This document shows, one piece after another, positions 13,101 through 18,891 of a stretch of DNA of 23,800 nt. The notes under the pieces were generated by a model that saw nothing but the letters and a program-made list of their open reading frames with translations, made no database searches and was not told where the DNA came from. Position 1 is the first letter of the stretch. Every line of letters starts with the position of its first letter. Both the position numbers and the translations under genes were made by a program. The stretch is from the IMG/VR virus record IMGVR_UViG_3300047557_003513, positions 1 through 23,800 of that record. One strand, written 5' to 3'. The stretch comes from a virus.

Positions 13101-13420
13101 AGTGGCCCGAGAACATAGGGATGATGCAGGGCATGGTGGTTGAGTGGATTTCGCCCCTCCTCCCTGATCGTAATCCGATGGCCACAGCCGTGAAGATGAC
13201 GGAAGAGCTGTCGGAGCTGATGGGGGCCATGCTGCATGGGGACAAGAACATTGGCGAAGAGTGCGCCGATGTCCTGATCCTCCTCCTGGACATAGCATAC
13301 CTCAACGGTGTTGATATCTCCGAAGAATTCTGGGAAAAGATGAAAATCAACCGGGGCCGAAGCTGGACCCCAAAACAAGGAGCACTGAAGCATGAAAACG
13401 CCAATCAGCAAGATGCTTGA
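13097..13420 (+). CDS. mazZ: MazZ, (d)GTP pyrophosphohydrolase
   Basis: A 107-aa all-helical MazG-fold protein (DUF550-like). The metal-binding pattern is EELSE (36-40) followed by EECAD (54-58), i.e. the ExxE...ExxD signature. It also has an N-terminal W...R.P segment. In Z-genome phages MazZ cleaves dGTP to dGMP and PPi, feeding PurZ. Its ATG overlaps the purZ stop (ATGA), and its end overlaps datZ by 29 nt, so the three are translated together. Single-domain size is normal for phage MazG-like proteins. Confidence 0.9.
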   Translation: MKWPENIGMMQGMVVEWISPLLPDRNPMATAVKMTEELSELMGAMLHGDKNIGEECADVLILLLDIAYLNGVDISEEFWEKMKINRGRSWTPKQGALKHENANQQDA

Positions 13421-13907
13421 CCTGGATTCGGTTAAACGCTGGACGATGGTGAATACGGCGGCCAGCAGCACGGTCGCTTCCCATTCCTTCAACGTGGCAG
13501 CGATAGGCATGGCCATCTGGACGAATCTGCACGTGAAGGTGGGGTACTCGGAGCGAGACGTTTGTTACCACGCCATCATGCACGACCGGATCGAAGCGTA
13601 TTCCGGGGACATAGCCACCCCGGTGAAGAGGGCCATGAGGGAGGCGGGGTTCGACGCGAACGGCAGCACTTACGGGGCTCCAGAGGAAGTTGGGCCTACG
13701 GAGCACATCTGCGCCCTGCTCAAGATCGCCGACAAGATCGAGAACTGGAACTTCATCAGGCAGTACGGGGTGGGGGACAGGGCCAGAGTGGCGAAGCGTC
13801 ACTGTCGAACCGACTTGCTCAATACCCTCAATAGCGCTGACGAGGATCTTCAGCAAGCCGCCAAAAAGGTTCTCGTCGAGATACTACGTAGGGATCCTAG
13901 TTTCTGA
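13392..13907 (+). CDS. datZ: DatZ, HD-domain dATP triphosphohydrolase
   Basis: A 171-aa HD-superfamily protein of the YfbR/DatZ type. Metal ligands are visible as SHSFNVA (His31), MHDRIEAYSGDIATPVK (His64, Asp65, Glu68) and KIADKIEN (Asp114). DatZ strips triphosphate from dATP, removing adenine from the pool so that the polymerase incorporates Z. AAGGAG precedes ATG 13392, inside the end of mazZ. The order purZ-mazZ-datZ makes the function nearly certain even though sequence alone would allow a generic 5'-nucleotidase. Confidence 0.9.
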   Translation: MKTPISKMLDLDSVKRWTMVNTAASSTVASHSFNVAAIGMAIWTNLHVKVGYSERDVCYHAIMHDRIEAYSGDIATPVKRAMREAGFDANGSTYGAPEEVGPTEHICALLKIADKIENWNFIRQYGVGDRARVAKRHCRTDLLNTLNSADEDLQQAAKKVLVEILRRDPSF

Positions 13908-14377
13908 TGGCCAGTAGGGAATACGATCTCAGGGCCTATTTGAAGGGGCTGTTCAAGGGGGTCGAGGAGAGCCCCCTGTCGATTAGCTGGGTCGAAAGCC
14001 CCAGCACGTCGCCGGGGATCCCTGATCTTTCCTATTGTCACAAGGGCATCGAGGGCTGGCTGGAGCTGAAAGCAGGGCCTAAGCCAGAGATCAGGGTGAC
14101 GCAGGAAAGATGGTTCGAGGAGAGGATCGAGGCAGGGGGACACCCCCTGATCTTAGCCCAATGGGGGCAGGATTACATGGTCATCCCTGGATCCCGGATC
14201 TCGGCCCTCAGACGGCGACCAGTCGAGGAAACATTCAGGGAGCTGGCCACCACGTCTTGGCACAGGAGGATCCCTGTTTACTCGCTATTGAAGGTTATGA
14301 TTTCACCGGAGCAAGAATATGAAGACAGCAGAAGAAATTCTGAAGGAACGGGGGTCGGTGTACGGGCCGTTCGATGA
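13907..14377 (+). CDS. VRR-NUC type nuclease
   Basis: A 156-aa protein whose ATG overlaps the datZ stop by 1 nt. The nuclease core is SPGIPDLSYCHKGIEGWLEL: Asp40 in PDL, then Glu53-x-Lys55, the PD-(D/E)xK arrangement of VRR-NUC nucleases, followed by a Gln/Arg helix (VTQERWFEERIEAGG). Such phage enzymes cut branched or single-stranded DNA intermediates. The C-terminal 20 residues (YEDSRRNSEGTGVGVRAVR) are encoded by the DNA that also starts the next gene, an unusually long overlap (59 nt). A GTTATGA at 14294-14300 resembles a cassette boundary, so the tail may be replaced sequence; this is speculative. Confidence 0.85.
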   Translation: MASREYDLRAYLKGLFKGVEESPLSISWVESPSTSPGIPDLSYCHKGIEGWLELKAGPKPEIRVTQERWFEERIEAGGHPLILAQWGQDYMVIPGSRISALRRRPVEETFRELATTSWHRRIPVYSLLKVMISPEQEYEDSRRNSEGTGVGVRAVR

Positions 14378-14711
14378 GGTATCGGAGGTTTCCCAGGACA
14401 TTGAGCACCTGATAATCGGGGGCAACAAAAGGGCTAAGTTCACCGCCGCCCAACGAGAGGCCATTAAGATGGTGTCCTCTAAGCTGGCAAGGCTCGCGTG
14501 CGGGGACCCGAATCACCTGGATTCGTGGATGGATGCCTCCAATTACCTGAAATTGGCGCACGACGACACGCTGAAAAAGGTAAATCCGAAGCGGGACGGT
14601 CAAGGGGCCAAGCTCAGCGAGGCAGGCCATGCTTGGAACCTTGGCACGCTTCGGGACGACCCAACTGCCTTGTGGACTCAAGAAAGGCAAAAGGATATTA
14701 CCGGTGGGTAA
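14319..14711 (+). CDS. DUF6378-type protein
   Basis: A 130-aa protein. The pattern ILKERGSVYGPFDEVSEVSQ, followed by QREAIKMVSSKLARLACGDP and HLDSWMDASNYLKLA, is that of the DUF6378 family found in many phages; the role is unknown, and the helical Glu/Asp layout recalls MazG-like nucleotide hydrolases. GGAG precedes the ATG. It overlaps the VRR-NUC gene by 59 nt and stops 21 nt before the first attC site, so it is either the last native gene or the first cassette-borne gene. Confidence 0.8.
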   Translation: MKTAEEILKERGSVYGPFDEVSEVSQDIEHLIIGGNKRAKFTAAQREAIKMVSSKLARLACGDPNHLDSWMDASNYLKLAHDDTLKKVNPKRDGQGAKLSEAGHAWNLGTLRDDPTALWTQERQKDITGG

Positions 14712-14732
14712 TCAAGGGCCTGAGCAAGTGAC

Positions 14733-14822
14733 GCCCAACGTGGAGTTCAGGGGGCGCGGCACGCAAGCCGACGCCAAGACCAACGCCGCTTGCCCGCGCT
14801 CCCCTGGAACGCAGGGTTAGGG
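14733..14822 (+). other. attC site 1 (about 90 bp)
   Basis: The R'' box is GCCCAAC (14733-14739) and the R' box GTTAGGG (14816-14822). GGGGGCGCGG and CCCGCGCTCCCC pair imperfectly between them, with GCAAGC/GCTTGC nearer the centre. It is the longest site and defines the left edge of the recognisable array. Confidence 0.75.
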
Positions 14823-14852
14823 GTTTGGTTACTACGAAGAGAGGGTTTTGAC

Positions 14853-15056
14853 ATGAGTAAGATGCTGGAGTTTGTTGGCTACAACGGCAAGCCGATTTTT
14901 GTCGCGCGCGACAAGATCATGGCCGTGAGCGACGCGAACGAAGAGAAGCACGGCGCACCAGCGGCGACGATCACGATGGCGCTCGGGGATACGAGCGAAG
15001 ATTGGATAGTCTACGAAACGATCGAGGCAGTGCGGGCGAAGTATGACAACCCCTAA
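14853..15056 (+). CDS. cassette A: small hypothetical protein
   Basis: A 67-aa protein, unrecognised. I start it at ATG 14853 (GAAGAGAGGG upstream) because the longer frame reads through attC1. It looks like a compact beta-rich fold (FVGYNGKPIFVARDKIMAVS, ATITMALGDTSEDWIVYETI). Its TAA lies in the R'' box of attC2, a normal cassette arrangement. The cassette is 288 bp (14817-15104). Confidence 0.75.
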   Translation: MSKMLEFVGYNGKPIFVARDKIMAVSDANEEKHGAPAATITMALGDTSEDWIVYETIEAVRAKYDNP

Positions 15057-15110
15057 CGCCCAGCATAACCGGCCCGCTTCAGCGGGTCCGGGTTGATGCG
15101 CCAGTTGGGC
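15051..15110 (+). other. attC site 2 (60 bp)
   Basis: CCCTAAC (15051-15057) and GTTGGGC (15104-15110) flank the near-palindrome ACCGGCCCGCT, TC, AGCGGGTCCGGGT. The arm CAGCATAACCGGCCCGCTT is shared with attC7, showing that the two sites are related. Confidence 0.88.
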
Positions 15111-15124
15111 GCGGGAGGTGAGAG

Positions 15125-15784
15125 ATGACGAAATACGTTGTTTGGTGCCCGGACCTGGGCCAGGAGCAGGAAGACGGCGCGACGATCCCGGCGACTGACC
15201 CCGCCGATGCGGCAGAAGGGTGGGCGGAATGGCACGACCGCAGCAGTGCAGAATATCGGATTGCCAGCGGGCGCGAGGAGATCGTGATAGTCCGCGACGT
15301 GGAGACCGGCGAGCAGCGCGAATGGATTGTGCGCGGCGAGGCGATGCCGTACTACACGGCGCAGCCTGGGGAGTCCGCGACGATCCGGGCGCAGGTGGCG
15401 CCGCAGGACGGGCGCTTGCGAACGGAGTGCCTGCAGCCATGCGAGCAGACGCATGAGATGCAGACGCTTTTTGATGCTGGCGCGGCTATGTGCCGGTCGC
15501 TGGTTGATGCGGTGTCACACATGAATCAATGGGTTACAGCGGGTTTCCACACAGAAAACGGAGAAGATATGGCGAACACGATGGCGAACACGATAGCGAC
15601 CTGGACACTGGAGCTGAACTGCGAGTGCCCCGGTTGCGGGGAGGACGTGGACTTGCTCGACCACGCGGACTTCTGGCACGGACGAAACCTAGCTGTTGGC
15701 GAGAGCAGCACGGAGCGCAGCCGAGACGTCGAAGTTGTCTGCCCGGCGTGCGGCCACGAGTTCGCGGTGGATTGCAGGTACTGA
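15125..15784 (+). CDS. cassette B: hypothetical protein with C-terminal zinc ribbon
   Basis: A 219-aa protein. GGGAGGTGAGAG stands before the ATG. The first about 80 residues form an acidic alpha/beta region (EDGATIPATDPADAAEGWAE, EIVIVRDVETGEQREWIV). Residues about 165-215 carry two Cys pairs, CECPGCG and CPACGHEFAVDC, a likely zinc ribbon. No family is recognised. Its stop overlaps an ATG at 15784, but the next gene more likely starts at 15799. Confidence 0.75.
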   Translation: MTKYVVWCPDLGQEQEDGATIPATDPADAAEGWAEWHDRSSAEYRIASGREEIVIVRDVETGEQREWIVRGEAMPYYTAQPGESATIRAQVAPQDGRLRTECLQPCEQTHEMQTLFDAGAAMCRSLVDAVSHMNQWVTAGFHTENGEDMANTMANTIATWTLELNCECPGCGEDVDLLDHADFWHGRNLAVGESSTERSRDVEVVCPACGHEFAVDCRY

Positions 15785-15798
15785 TGAGGAGCGAAACG

Positions 15799-15990
15799 AT
15801 GACAAGCGAAGATCAGGATTTGCCCGGCATGCTTGCTTTAGCTAAAGGCGTGCACGATGGCGAGTGGCCGCACACGAGCAGAGCATCGATGCCCACGACA
15901 AGCAATACGGCTGCGCAGAGGACGGGTGCGATTGCGAGACGCCCAACGCCTGAAATAACCGGAGCCGCGAAGCGGCTTCCGGTTGATTGA
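15799..15990 (+). CDS. cassette B: second small frame, possibly frameshifted
   Basis: A 63-aa frame, start ATG 15799 with AGGAG at 15786-15790. The N-terminal half (MTSEDQDLPGMLALAKGVHD) looks like a natural protein. The C-terminal half then turns into low-complexity Thr/Arg and runs through attC3. From about 15876 another frame reads EQSIDAHDKQYGCAEDGCDC followed by ETPNA-stop, ending in the attC R'' box as cassette genes usually do. A single-base indel near 15865-15876 would join the two halves. It may be a decayed gene or a sequencing error. Confidence 0.45.
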   Translation: MTSEDQDLPGMLALAKGVHDGEWPHTSRASMPTTSNTAAQRTGAIARRPTPEITGAAKRLPVD

Positions 15991-16000
15991 ATTGTTATGC
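15941..16000 (+). other. attC site 3 (60 bp)
   Basis: GCCCAAC (15941-15947) and GTTATGC (15994-16000) flank AACCGGAGCCGC, GAA, GCGGCTTCCGGTT, a hairpin with a single extrahelical position on one side, as attC sites have. Confidence 0.88.
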
Positions 16001-16019
16001 CGAACTACCGGAGAACGAC

Positions 16020-16637
16020 ATGGAACAAGGCTACTACAGCATGATCGCAACCCCGCGCGAAGCGAATCCGCTTGACCGTTTTGTTAGGTTGCGGCGCTCG
16101 GACTGGGATGTTCGGACCATTCCTCTTGCTGTTGCCCAGGATCTTGTGCGGAAACACCACTACTCCGGCGGAGGTTCTAACACTGCGACGTACCGGCACG
16201 GGCTATTCCTTAAAGGGAGTGATGAGTGTTACGGGGTGGCGTGGTGGATTCCACCAACGAAGGCTGCCGCAAACGCTACCTACCCGGCAGATTGGCGTGG
16301 CGCGTTGGCGCTAACCCGGCTTGCTATAGCGCCAGAAGTCCCGCGTAACGGGGCATCGTTCCTACTGGGATCAAGTATGCGACTCATAGACCGGAAGCGG
16401 TGGCCGTTCCTTGTGACCTATGCCGACGAAATGCAAGGGCACACGGGAGCGATATACCGCGCCACAAATTGGGAATACTGCGGCATGACCGCCAAAGAGG
16501 CCACGTTTTTCAAAGATGGGAGGATGGTGGCTCGTAAGGCTGGGCCGAGAACAAGAACCCACCAAGAGATGATAGACATGGGTTGTGAGATGGTCGGACG
16601 CTTTGCGAAGCACAAGTTCCGCCACCTAGCAACCTAA
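16020..16637 (+). CDS. cassette C: Mom-like DNA modification protein
   Basis: A 205-aa protein starting at ATG 16020 (CGGAGA upstream). The core resembles the GNAT-fold Mom family of phage Mu: LTRLAIAPEVPRNGASFLLG (about 98-117) and LVTYADEMQGHTGAIYRATN followed by WEYCG (about 131-155). Mom converts adenine in DNA to N6-carbamoylmethyladenine and protects phage DNA from restriction. Here it is a cassette gene; its TAA overlaps the R'' box of attC4. If the phage carries 2-aminoadenine, the natural substrate is an open question, and the protein may act on another base or in the former host of the cassette. Confidence 0.75.
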   Translation: MEQGYYSMIATPREANPLDRFVRLRRSDWDVRTIPLAVAQDLVRKHHYSGGGSNTATYRHGLFLKGSDECYGVAWWIPPTKAAANATYPADWRGALALTRLAIAPEVPRNGASFLLGSSMRLIDRKRWPFLVTYADEMQGHTGAIYRATNWEYCGMTAKEATFFKDGRMVARKAGPRTRTHQEMIDMGCEMVGRFAKHKFRHLAT

Positions 16638-16689
16638 CGCCTGAATTCAGCGGCGCCCGCAGGGCGTCCGCTGGACTGCCGGGTTAGGC
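16632..16689 (+). other. attC site 4 (58 bp)
   Basis: ACCTAAC (16632-16638) and GTTAGGC (16683-16689) flank TTCAGCGGCGCCC, GCA, GGGCGTCCGCTGGA. This is a near-canonical attC with bulged centre. Confidence 0.92.
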
Positions 16690-16711
16690 GCGAGACAGGA
16701 AAGGAAGCGAG

Positions 16712-16984
16712 ATGCGAAGCAAATACGCGGAACTGTTGAACAGGCTAGACGCAATGCAGCAAGCCCCCTACTACGCCACGGCACGGGAAACGCTGGCCGA
16801 CGCAGAGCGAACGATTGTAGCGCTGGAAACAGCGCTGACCGAGTTAGTGCACGCTTACGACGCGATGCCAGATGGAGAACTTGGCAAGGGCTTGACCAAT
16901 GGGCACTTCTTGAGGGCGCGGCCATTGGTGGTGCCTAACGCAGAGGTAACCGGCAGACCCGGCTTGCCGGGGCTGTCCGGTTGA
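16712..16984 (+). CDS. cassette D: small hypothetical protein
   Basis: A 90-aa protein, unrecognised. AGGAAAGGAAG precedes the ATG. Residues 1-55 are helical (KYAELLNRLDAMQQAPYYAT, ADAERTIVALETALTELVHA). The last 17 residues (NAEVTGRPGLPGLSG) are encoded by attC5 itself. The cassette is 309 bp (16684-16992). Confidence 0.7.
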   Translation: MRSKYAELLNRLDAMQQAPYYATARETLADAERTIVALETALTELVHAYDAMPDGELGKGLTNGHFLRARPLVVPNAEVTGRPGLPGLSG

Positions 16985-16998
16985 GTGACGGGTTAGGC
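16933..16998 (+). other. attC site 5 (66 bp)
   Basis: GCCTAAC (16933-16939) and GTTAGGC (16992-16998) are exact complements of each other, with AACCGGCAGACCCGGC, TTGCC, GGGGCTGTCCGGTT between. Confidence 0.92.
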
Positions 16999-17035
16999 GC
17001 GTGCCCGTTTCACGCGCCACTGCATGAGGACCATC

Positions 17036-17239
17036 ATGGAACTGCAACCCCACCAACAACGAGTTGTGACCGAGAAGGCCGAACTCGACGAGAAGCTGGC
17101 GAAGCTGGACGCCTTCGGCCGCACACCGCTTTTTGCATCGCTGCCCGCCGACGAGCAGGGTCGACTGAACCGCCAGCACTCGCTGATGGAGCAATACAGC
17201 GCCGTCCTGGGCGAGCGCATCGCGGCCTTCACGGCGTGA
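17036..17239 (+). CDS. cassette E: crAss001_48-related small protein
   Basis: A 67-aa helical protein. I use ATG 17036 because AGGA (17027-17030) serves it; ATG 17024 is 12 nt upstream. The pattern MELQPHQQRVVTEKAELDEK, LAKLDAFG, then HSLMEQYSAVLGERI is that of the crAss001_48-related family, small phage and bacterial proteins of unknown role. This is a phage-associated gene carried as a cassette, showing that cassettes and phages share a gene pool here. Confidence 0.75.
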   Translation: MELQPHQQRVVTEKAELDEKLAKLDAFGRTPLFASLPADEQGRLNRQHSLMEQYSAVLGERIAAFTA

Positions 17240-17243
17240 TGGC

Positions 17244-17266
17244 GGCGGGCCTACTGCTGGCCCGCC
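17244..17266 (+). terminator. hairpin after cassette E gene
   Basis: GGCGGGCC (17244-17251), loop TACTGCT, GGCCCGCC (17259-17266): a perfect 8-bp stem followed by TTGA. It lies between the stop and attC6 and may end the cassette transcript, though the T tract is short. Confidence 0.5.
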
Positions 17267-17273
17267 TTGAAGC

Positions 17274-17328
17274 GCCTAACGCCTGAGTTAAGCCGCGCCT
17301 AAGCGTCGGCTTGAATGAGGGGTTAGAT
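17274..17328 (+). other. attC site 6 (55 bp)
   Basis: GCCTAAC (17274-17280) and GTTAGAT (17322-17328) flank AAGCCGCGCCT, A, AGCGTCGGCTT. It is the shortest site in the array. Confidence 0.88.
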
Positions 17329-17346
17329 TTTACAGAGGGCTAGGTT

Positions 17347-17646
17347 ATGACAAAGATTTTTGGATATGAGTTTGAGCAGATTAAGCGAGCACAGCAAGGA
17401 GGGCGTTTAAGTGATCCTGTAATACCAAAGGATGACAGCCACTACTTACCGCACGACAAGCAACTTTTGGAGCAATATGGAGAAAATAAGTTGCGCGAGA
17501 TGGGTTATTTAGGCGTGATTGATAGATTGGAGCGGCACGGTGTTCTGAAATCTAACGACCAGCATAACCGGCCCGCTTGCGGCGCATCCGCTGCACCGAC
17601 GGGTTGTGCGTCAAACGGTAACTACAACGAAAGGACAGACAAATGA
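17347..17646 (+). CDS. cassette F: small protein reading through attC7
   Basis: A 99-aa frame. The first 70 residues (MTKIFGYEFEQIKRAQQGGR ... QYGENKLREMGYLGVIDRLE) look like a real small helical protein; the rest is translated attC7 and the start of the next cassette, with no stop in the R'' box. Its codon use is visibly more AT-rich than its neighbours, so it has a different origin. Its stop overlaps the DHH gene start at 17643. The real protein may be meant to end earlier, with the read-through an accident of cassette joining. Confidence 0.65.
   Translation: MTKIFGYEFEQIKRAQQGGRLSDPVIPKDDSHYLPHDKQLLEQYGENKLREMGYLGVIDRLERHGVLKSNDQHNRPACGASAAPTGCASNGNYNERTDK
17550..17609 (+). other. attC site 7 (60 bp)
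   Basis: ATCTAAC (17550-17556) and GTTGTGC (17603-17609). The left arm shares CAGCATAACCGGCCCGCTT with attC2, while the right arm has diverged (GCATCCGCTGCACCGACGGG), so the hairpin is less perfect than in the other sites. Confidence 0.75.
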
Positions 17647-18467
17647 GCATGTGTATCTACCACGGCAATTGTGCCGATGGCTTTGGGGCCGCGTGGGTTG
17701 TTCGCAAGGCGCTCGGCGAGATTGACTTTCACGGCGCGAAGTACCAGGAGCCGCCGCCCGACGTGACCGGCAAAGACGTGGTGATGGTGGATTTCAGCTA
17801 CAAGCGCCCGGTGCTGCTGGAGATGGCAGAGAAGGCCAACAGCATCTTGATCCTCGACCACCACAAGACGGCAGTGGAAGACTTGATCGACCTGCCGGCG
17901 AACGTGACGGCCAAGTTCGACATGGGCCGCAGCGGCGCCATGCTGACGTGGGAGCACTTCTTTCCCGGCGAGGCCCCGCCGCCGCTCCTGCTGCACATCG
18001 AGGACCGCGACCTGTGGCGCTTCGCGCTGCATAACACGCGCCAGATTCAGGCGAATGTCTTTTCCTTTCCCTATGACTTCCAGGTGTGGGACACGCTCAT
18101 GGCGGCGGCGCCGGCAGCACTGGCGGCCGAGGGCGAAGCCATCGAGCGCAAACACTTCAAGGACATTCGGGAACTACTTGGAGTGACGACGCGGGAAATG
18201 GTTATCGGTGGGCACCGCGTGCCGGTGGCGAACCTGCCGTACACGTTGGTCAGCGATGCCGCGCATGAACTGGCCAAAGGGCGACCGTTCGCTGGTTGCT
18301 ATTGGGACACGCCTGACGGTCGGGTTTTCGGACTGCGCTCTACCGACGAAGGTGTCGACGTGTCGGCAGTGGCGAAGCAGTACGGTGGCGGCGGGCATCG
18401 CAACGCGGCAGGGTTTCGCGTCAGTTTCGCAGAGGCGCAGGCGTTCGAGATTCAGCCAGGCGCCTGA
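17643..18467 (+). CDS. DHH-family phosphoesterase
   Basis: A 274-aa protein with AAGGACAGAC before the ATG. The DHH domain shows YHGNCADGFGAAW (5-17, Asp12), VMVDFS (Asp50) and ILDHHKT (70-76); the DHHA1 domain ends in GGGGHRNAAGF (about 248-258). All metal and phosphate-binding motifs seem intact. Relatives hydrolyse oligoribonucleotides, cyclic dinucleotides, pAp or polyphosphate; the exact substrate cannot be read here. It follows attC7, but no attC follows its stop, so it is either a truncated last cassette or flanking DNA that came along. A role against cyclic-nucleotide defence is conceivable but only a guess. Confidence 0.88.
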   Translation: MSMCIYHGNCADGFGAAWVVRKALGEIDFHGAKYQEPPPDVTGKDVVMVDFSYKRPVLLEMAEKANSILILDHHKTAVEDLIDLPANVTAKFDMGRSGAMLTWEHFFPGEAPPPLLLHIEDRDLWRFALHNTRQIQANVFSFPYDFQVWDTLMAAAPAALAAEGEAIERKHFKDIRELLGVTTREMVIGGHRVPVANLPYTLVSDAAHELAKGRPFAGCYWDTPDGRVFGLRSTDEGVDVSAVAKQYGGGGHRNAAGFRVSFAEAQAFEIQPGA

Positions 18468-18489
18468 CAGATCGGATAAAATGCACCGC

Positions 18490-18636
18490 ATGAACCGCCC
18501 GAAGACTACCGCCCGCGACCTGCCGCCAAGGCGGTTGCTTCAGCGTCGATTCTGGAGGATGGAGAGTCTGCCAGTCGCGACCTCTGGAGCGTTTCGGTCA
18601 CGCAGGTTTCCTCACGATGCCGTCGCCAATGCCTGA
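18490..18636 (+). pseudogene. possible N-terminal remnant of a tyrosine recombinase
   Basis: Just after a GATAAAATG sequence, the frame MNRPKTTARDLPPRRLL reads like the N-terminus of phage-type tyrosine integrases, which often begin with a basic K-T-x-R-x-LPPR motif. After about 20 residues the similarity is lost and the frame ends at 18636. The rest of an integrase (DNA-binding and catalytic R-H-R-Y parts) is absent. Inference: a truncated gene at the junction between imported DNA and the phage late genes. The short match could be coincidence. Confidence 0.4.
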
Positions 18637-18891
18637 GTCCGTGACCCAATCCGCGATATCGGTGCTTCGACGTTTGAGCCTTGAATCATCGGCATCAGAC
18701 GCCGGTTTCCCAGAGATGTGGTCCTCGTGGGCCTGCCTGAGAGCATTGAACTCAACTGCGAACTTCTTTACTGCTGTGTGCAGTTGTGATCTTGTTTCCC
18801 GAGTGATGGATAGCATTTCGAGTATCGCAAAAAGCTGGATCGCCCAGATAATCCCAAACACCACGAACGCGCCAAACGATACCTCGATCAT
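18598..18891 (-). CDS. small membrane protein, possible lysis component
   Basis: A 97-aa protein. One N-terminal transmembrane helix (FGAFVVFGIIWAIQLFAILE, about 6-25) is followed by a charged amphipathic helix (TRETRSQLHTAVKKFAVEFN) and an acidic tail. The shape recalls an i-spanin (Rz) or a small holin, but it is shorter than typical Rz. Its ATG overlaps the stop of the gene upstream (18888-18891). It is the last gene of the leftward virion arm, convergent with the imported region. Confidence 0.75.
   Translation of the reverse strand: MIEVSFGAFVVFGIIWAIQLFAILEMLSITRETRSQLHTAVKKFAVEFNALRQAHEDHISGKPASDADDSRLKRRSTDIADWVTDSGIGDGIVRKPA
18637..18660. other. convergent junction of early and late arms
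   Basis: Rightward genes end at 18467 (or 18636 with the remnant) and the leftward virion arm ends at 18598. No strong bidirectional terminator is visible; the only nearby hairpin is GCCGCC, AAG, GCGG at about 18522-18535. Confidence 0.3.

Larger units (their letters stand above)
14733..17609 (+). mobile_element. integron gene-cassette array, seven attC sites
   Basis: Seven sites with integron attC architecture follow each other in one orientation: 14733-14822, 15051-15110, 15941-16000, 16632-16689, 16933-16998, 17274-17328 and 17550-17609. Each begins with an RYYYAAC-like box, contains an imperfect central palindrome, and ends with a GTTRRRY-like box. Between them lie six segments of 281-890 bp with one or two genes each, several of whose stop codons fall in the attC R'' box, as is typical of cassettes. 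No intI, attI or Pc promoter is in the window. Transcription is with the phage purZ operon. Established knowledge: IntI recombines cassettes at the G/TT of GTTRRRY. A cassette array inside a lytic-type phage replication arm is unexpected. Confidence 0.85.

Noticed and set aside
12012-13298. 428-aa minus-strand frame opposite purZ
   Set aside because: High-GC shadow of purZ and mazZ; composition is low-complexity Arg/Pro/His and no motif is present.
14733-17609. attC palindromes as ordinary terminators or REP elements
   Set aside because: They have conserved outer RYYYAAC/GTTRRRY boxes at fixed distance, no T tracts, and differ in their inner arms, as attC sites do.
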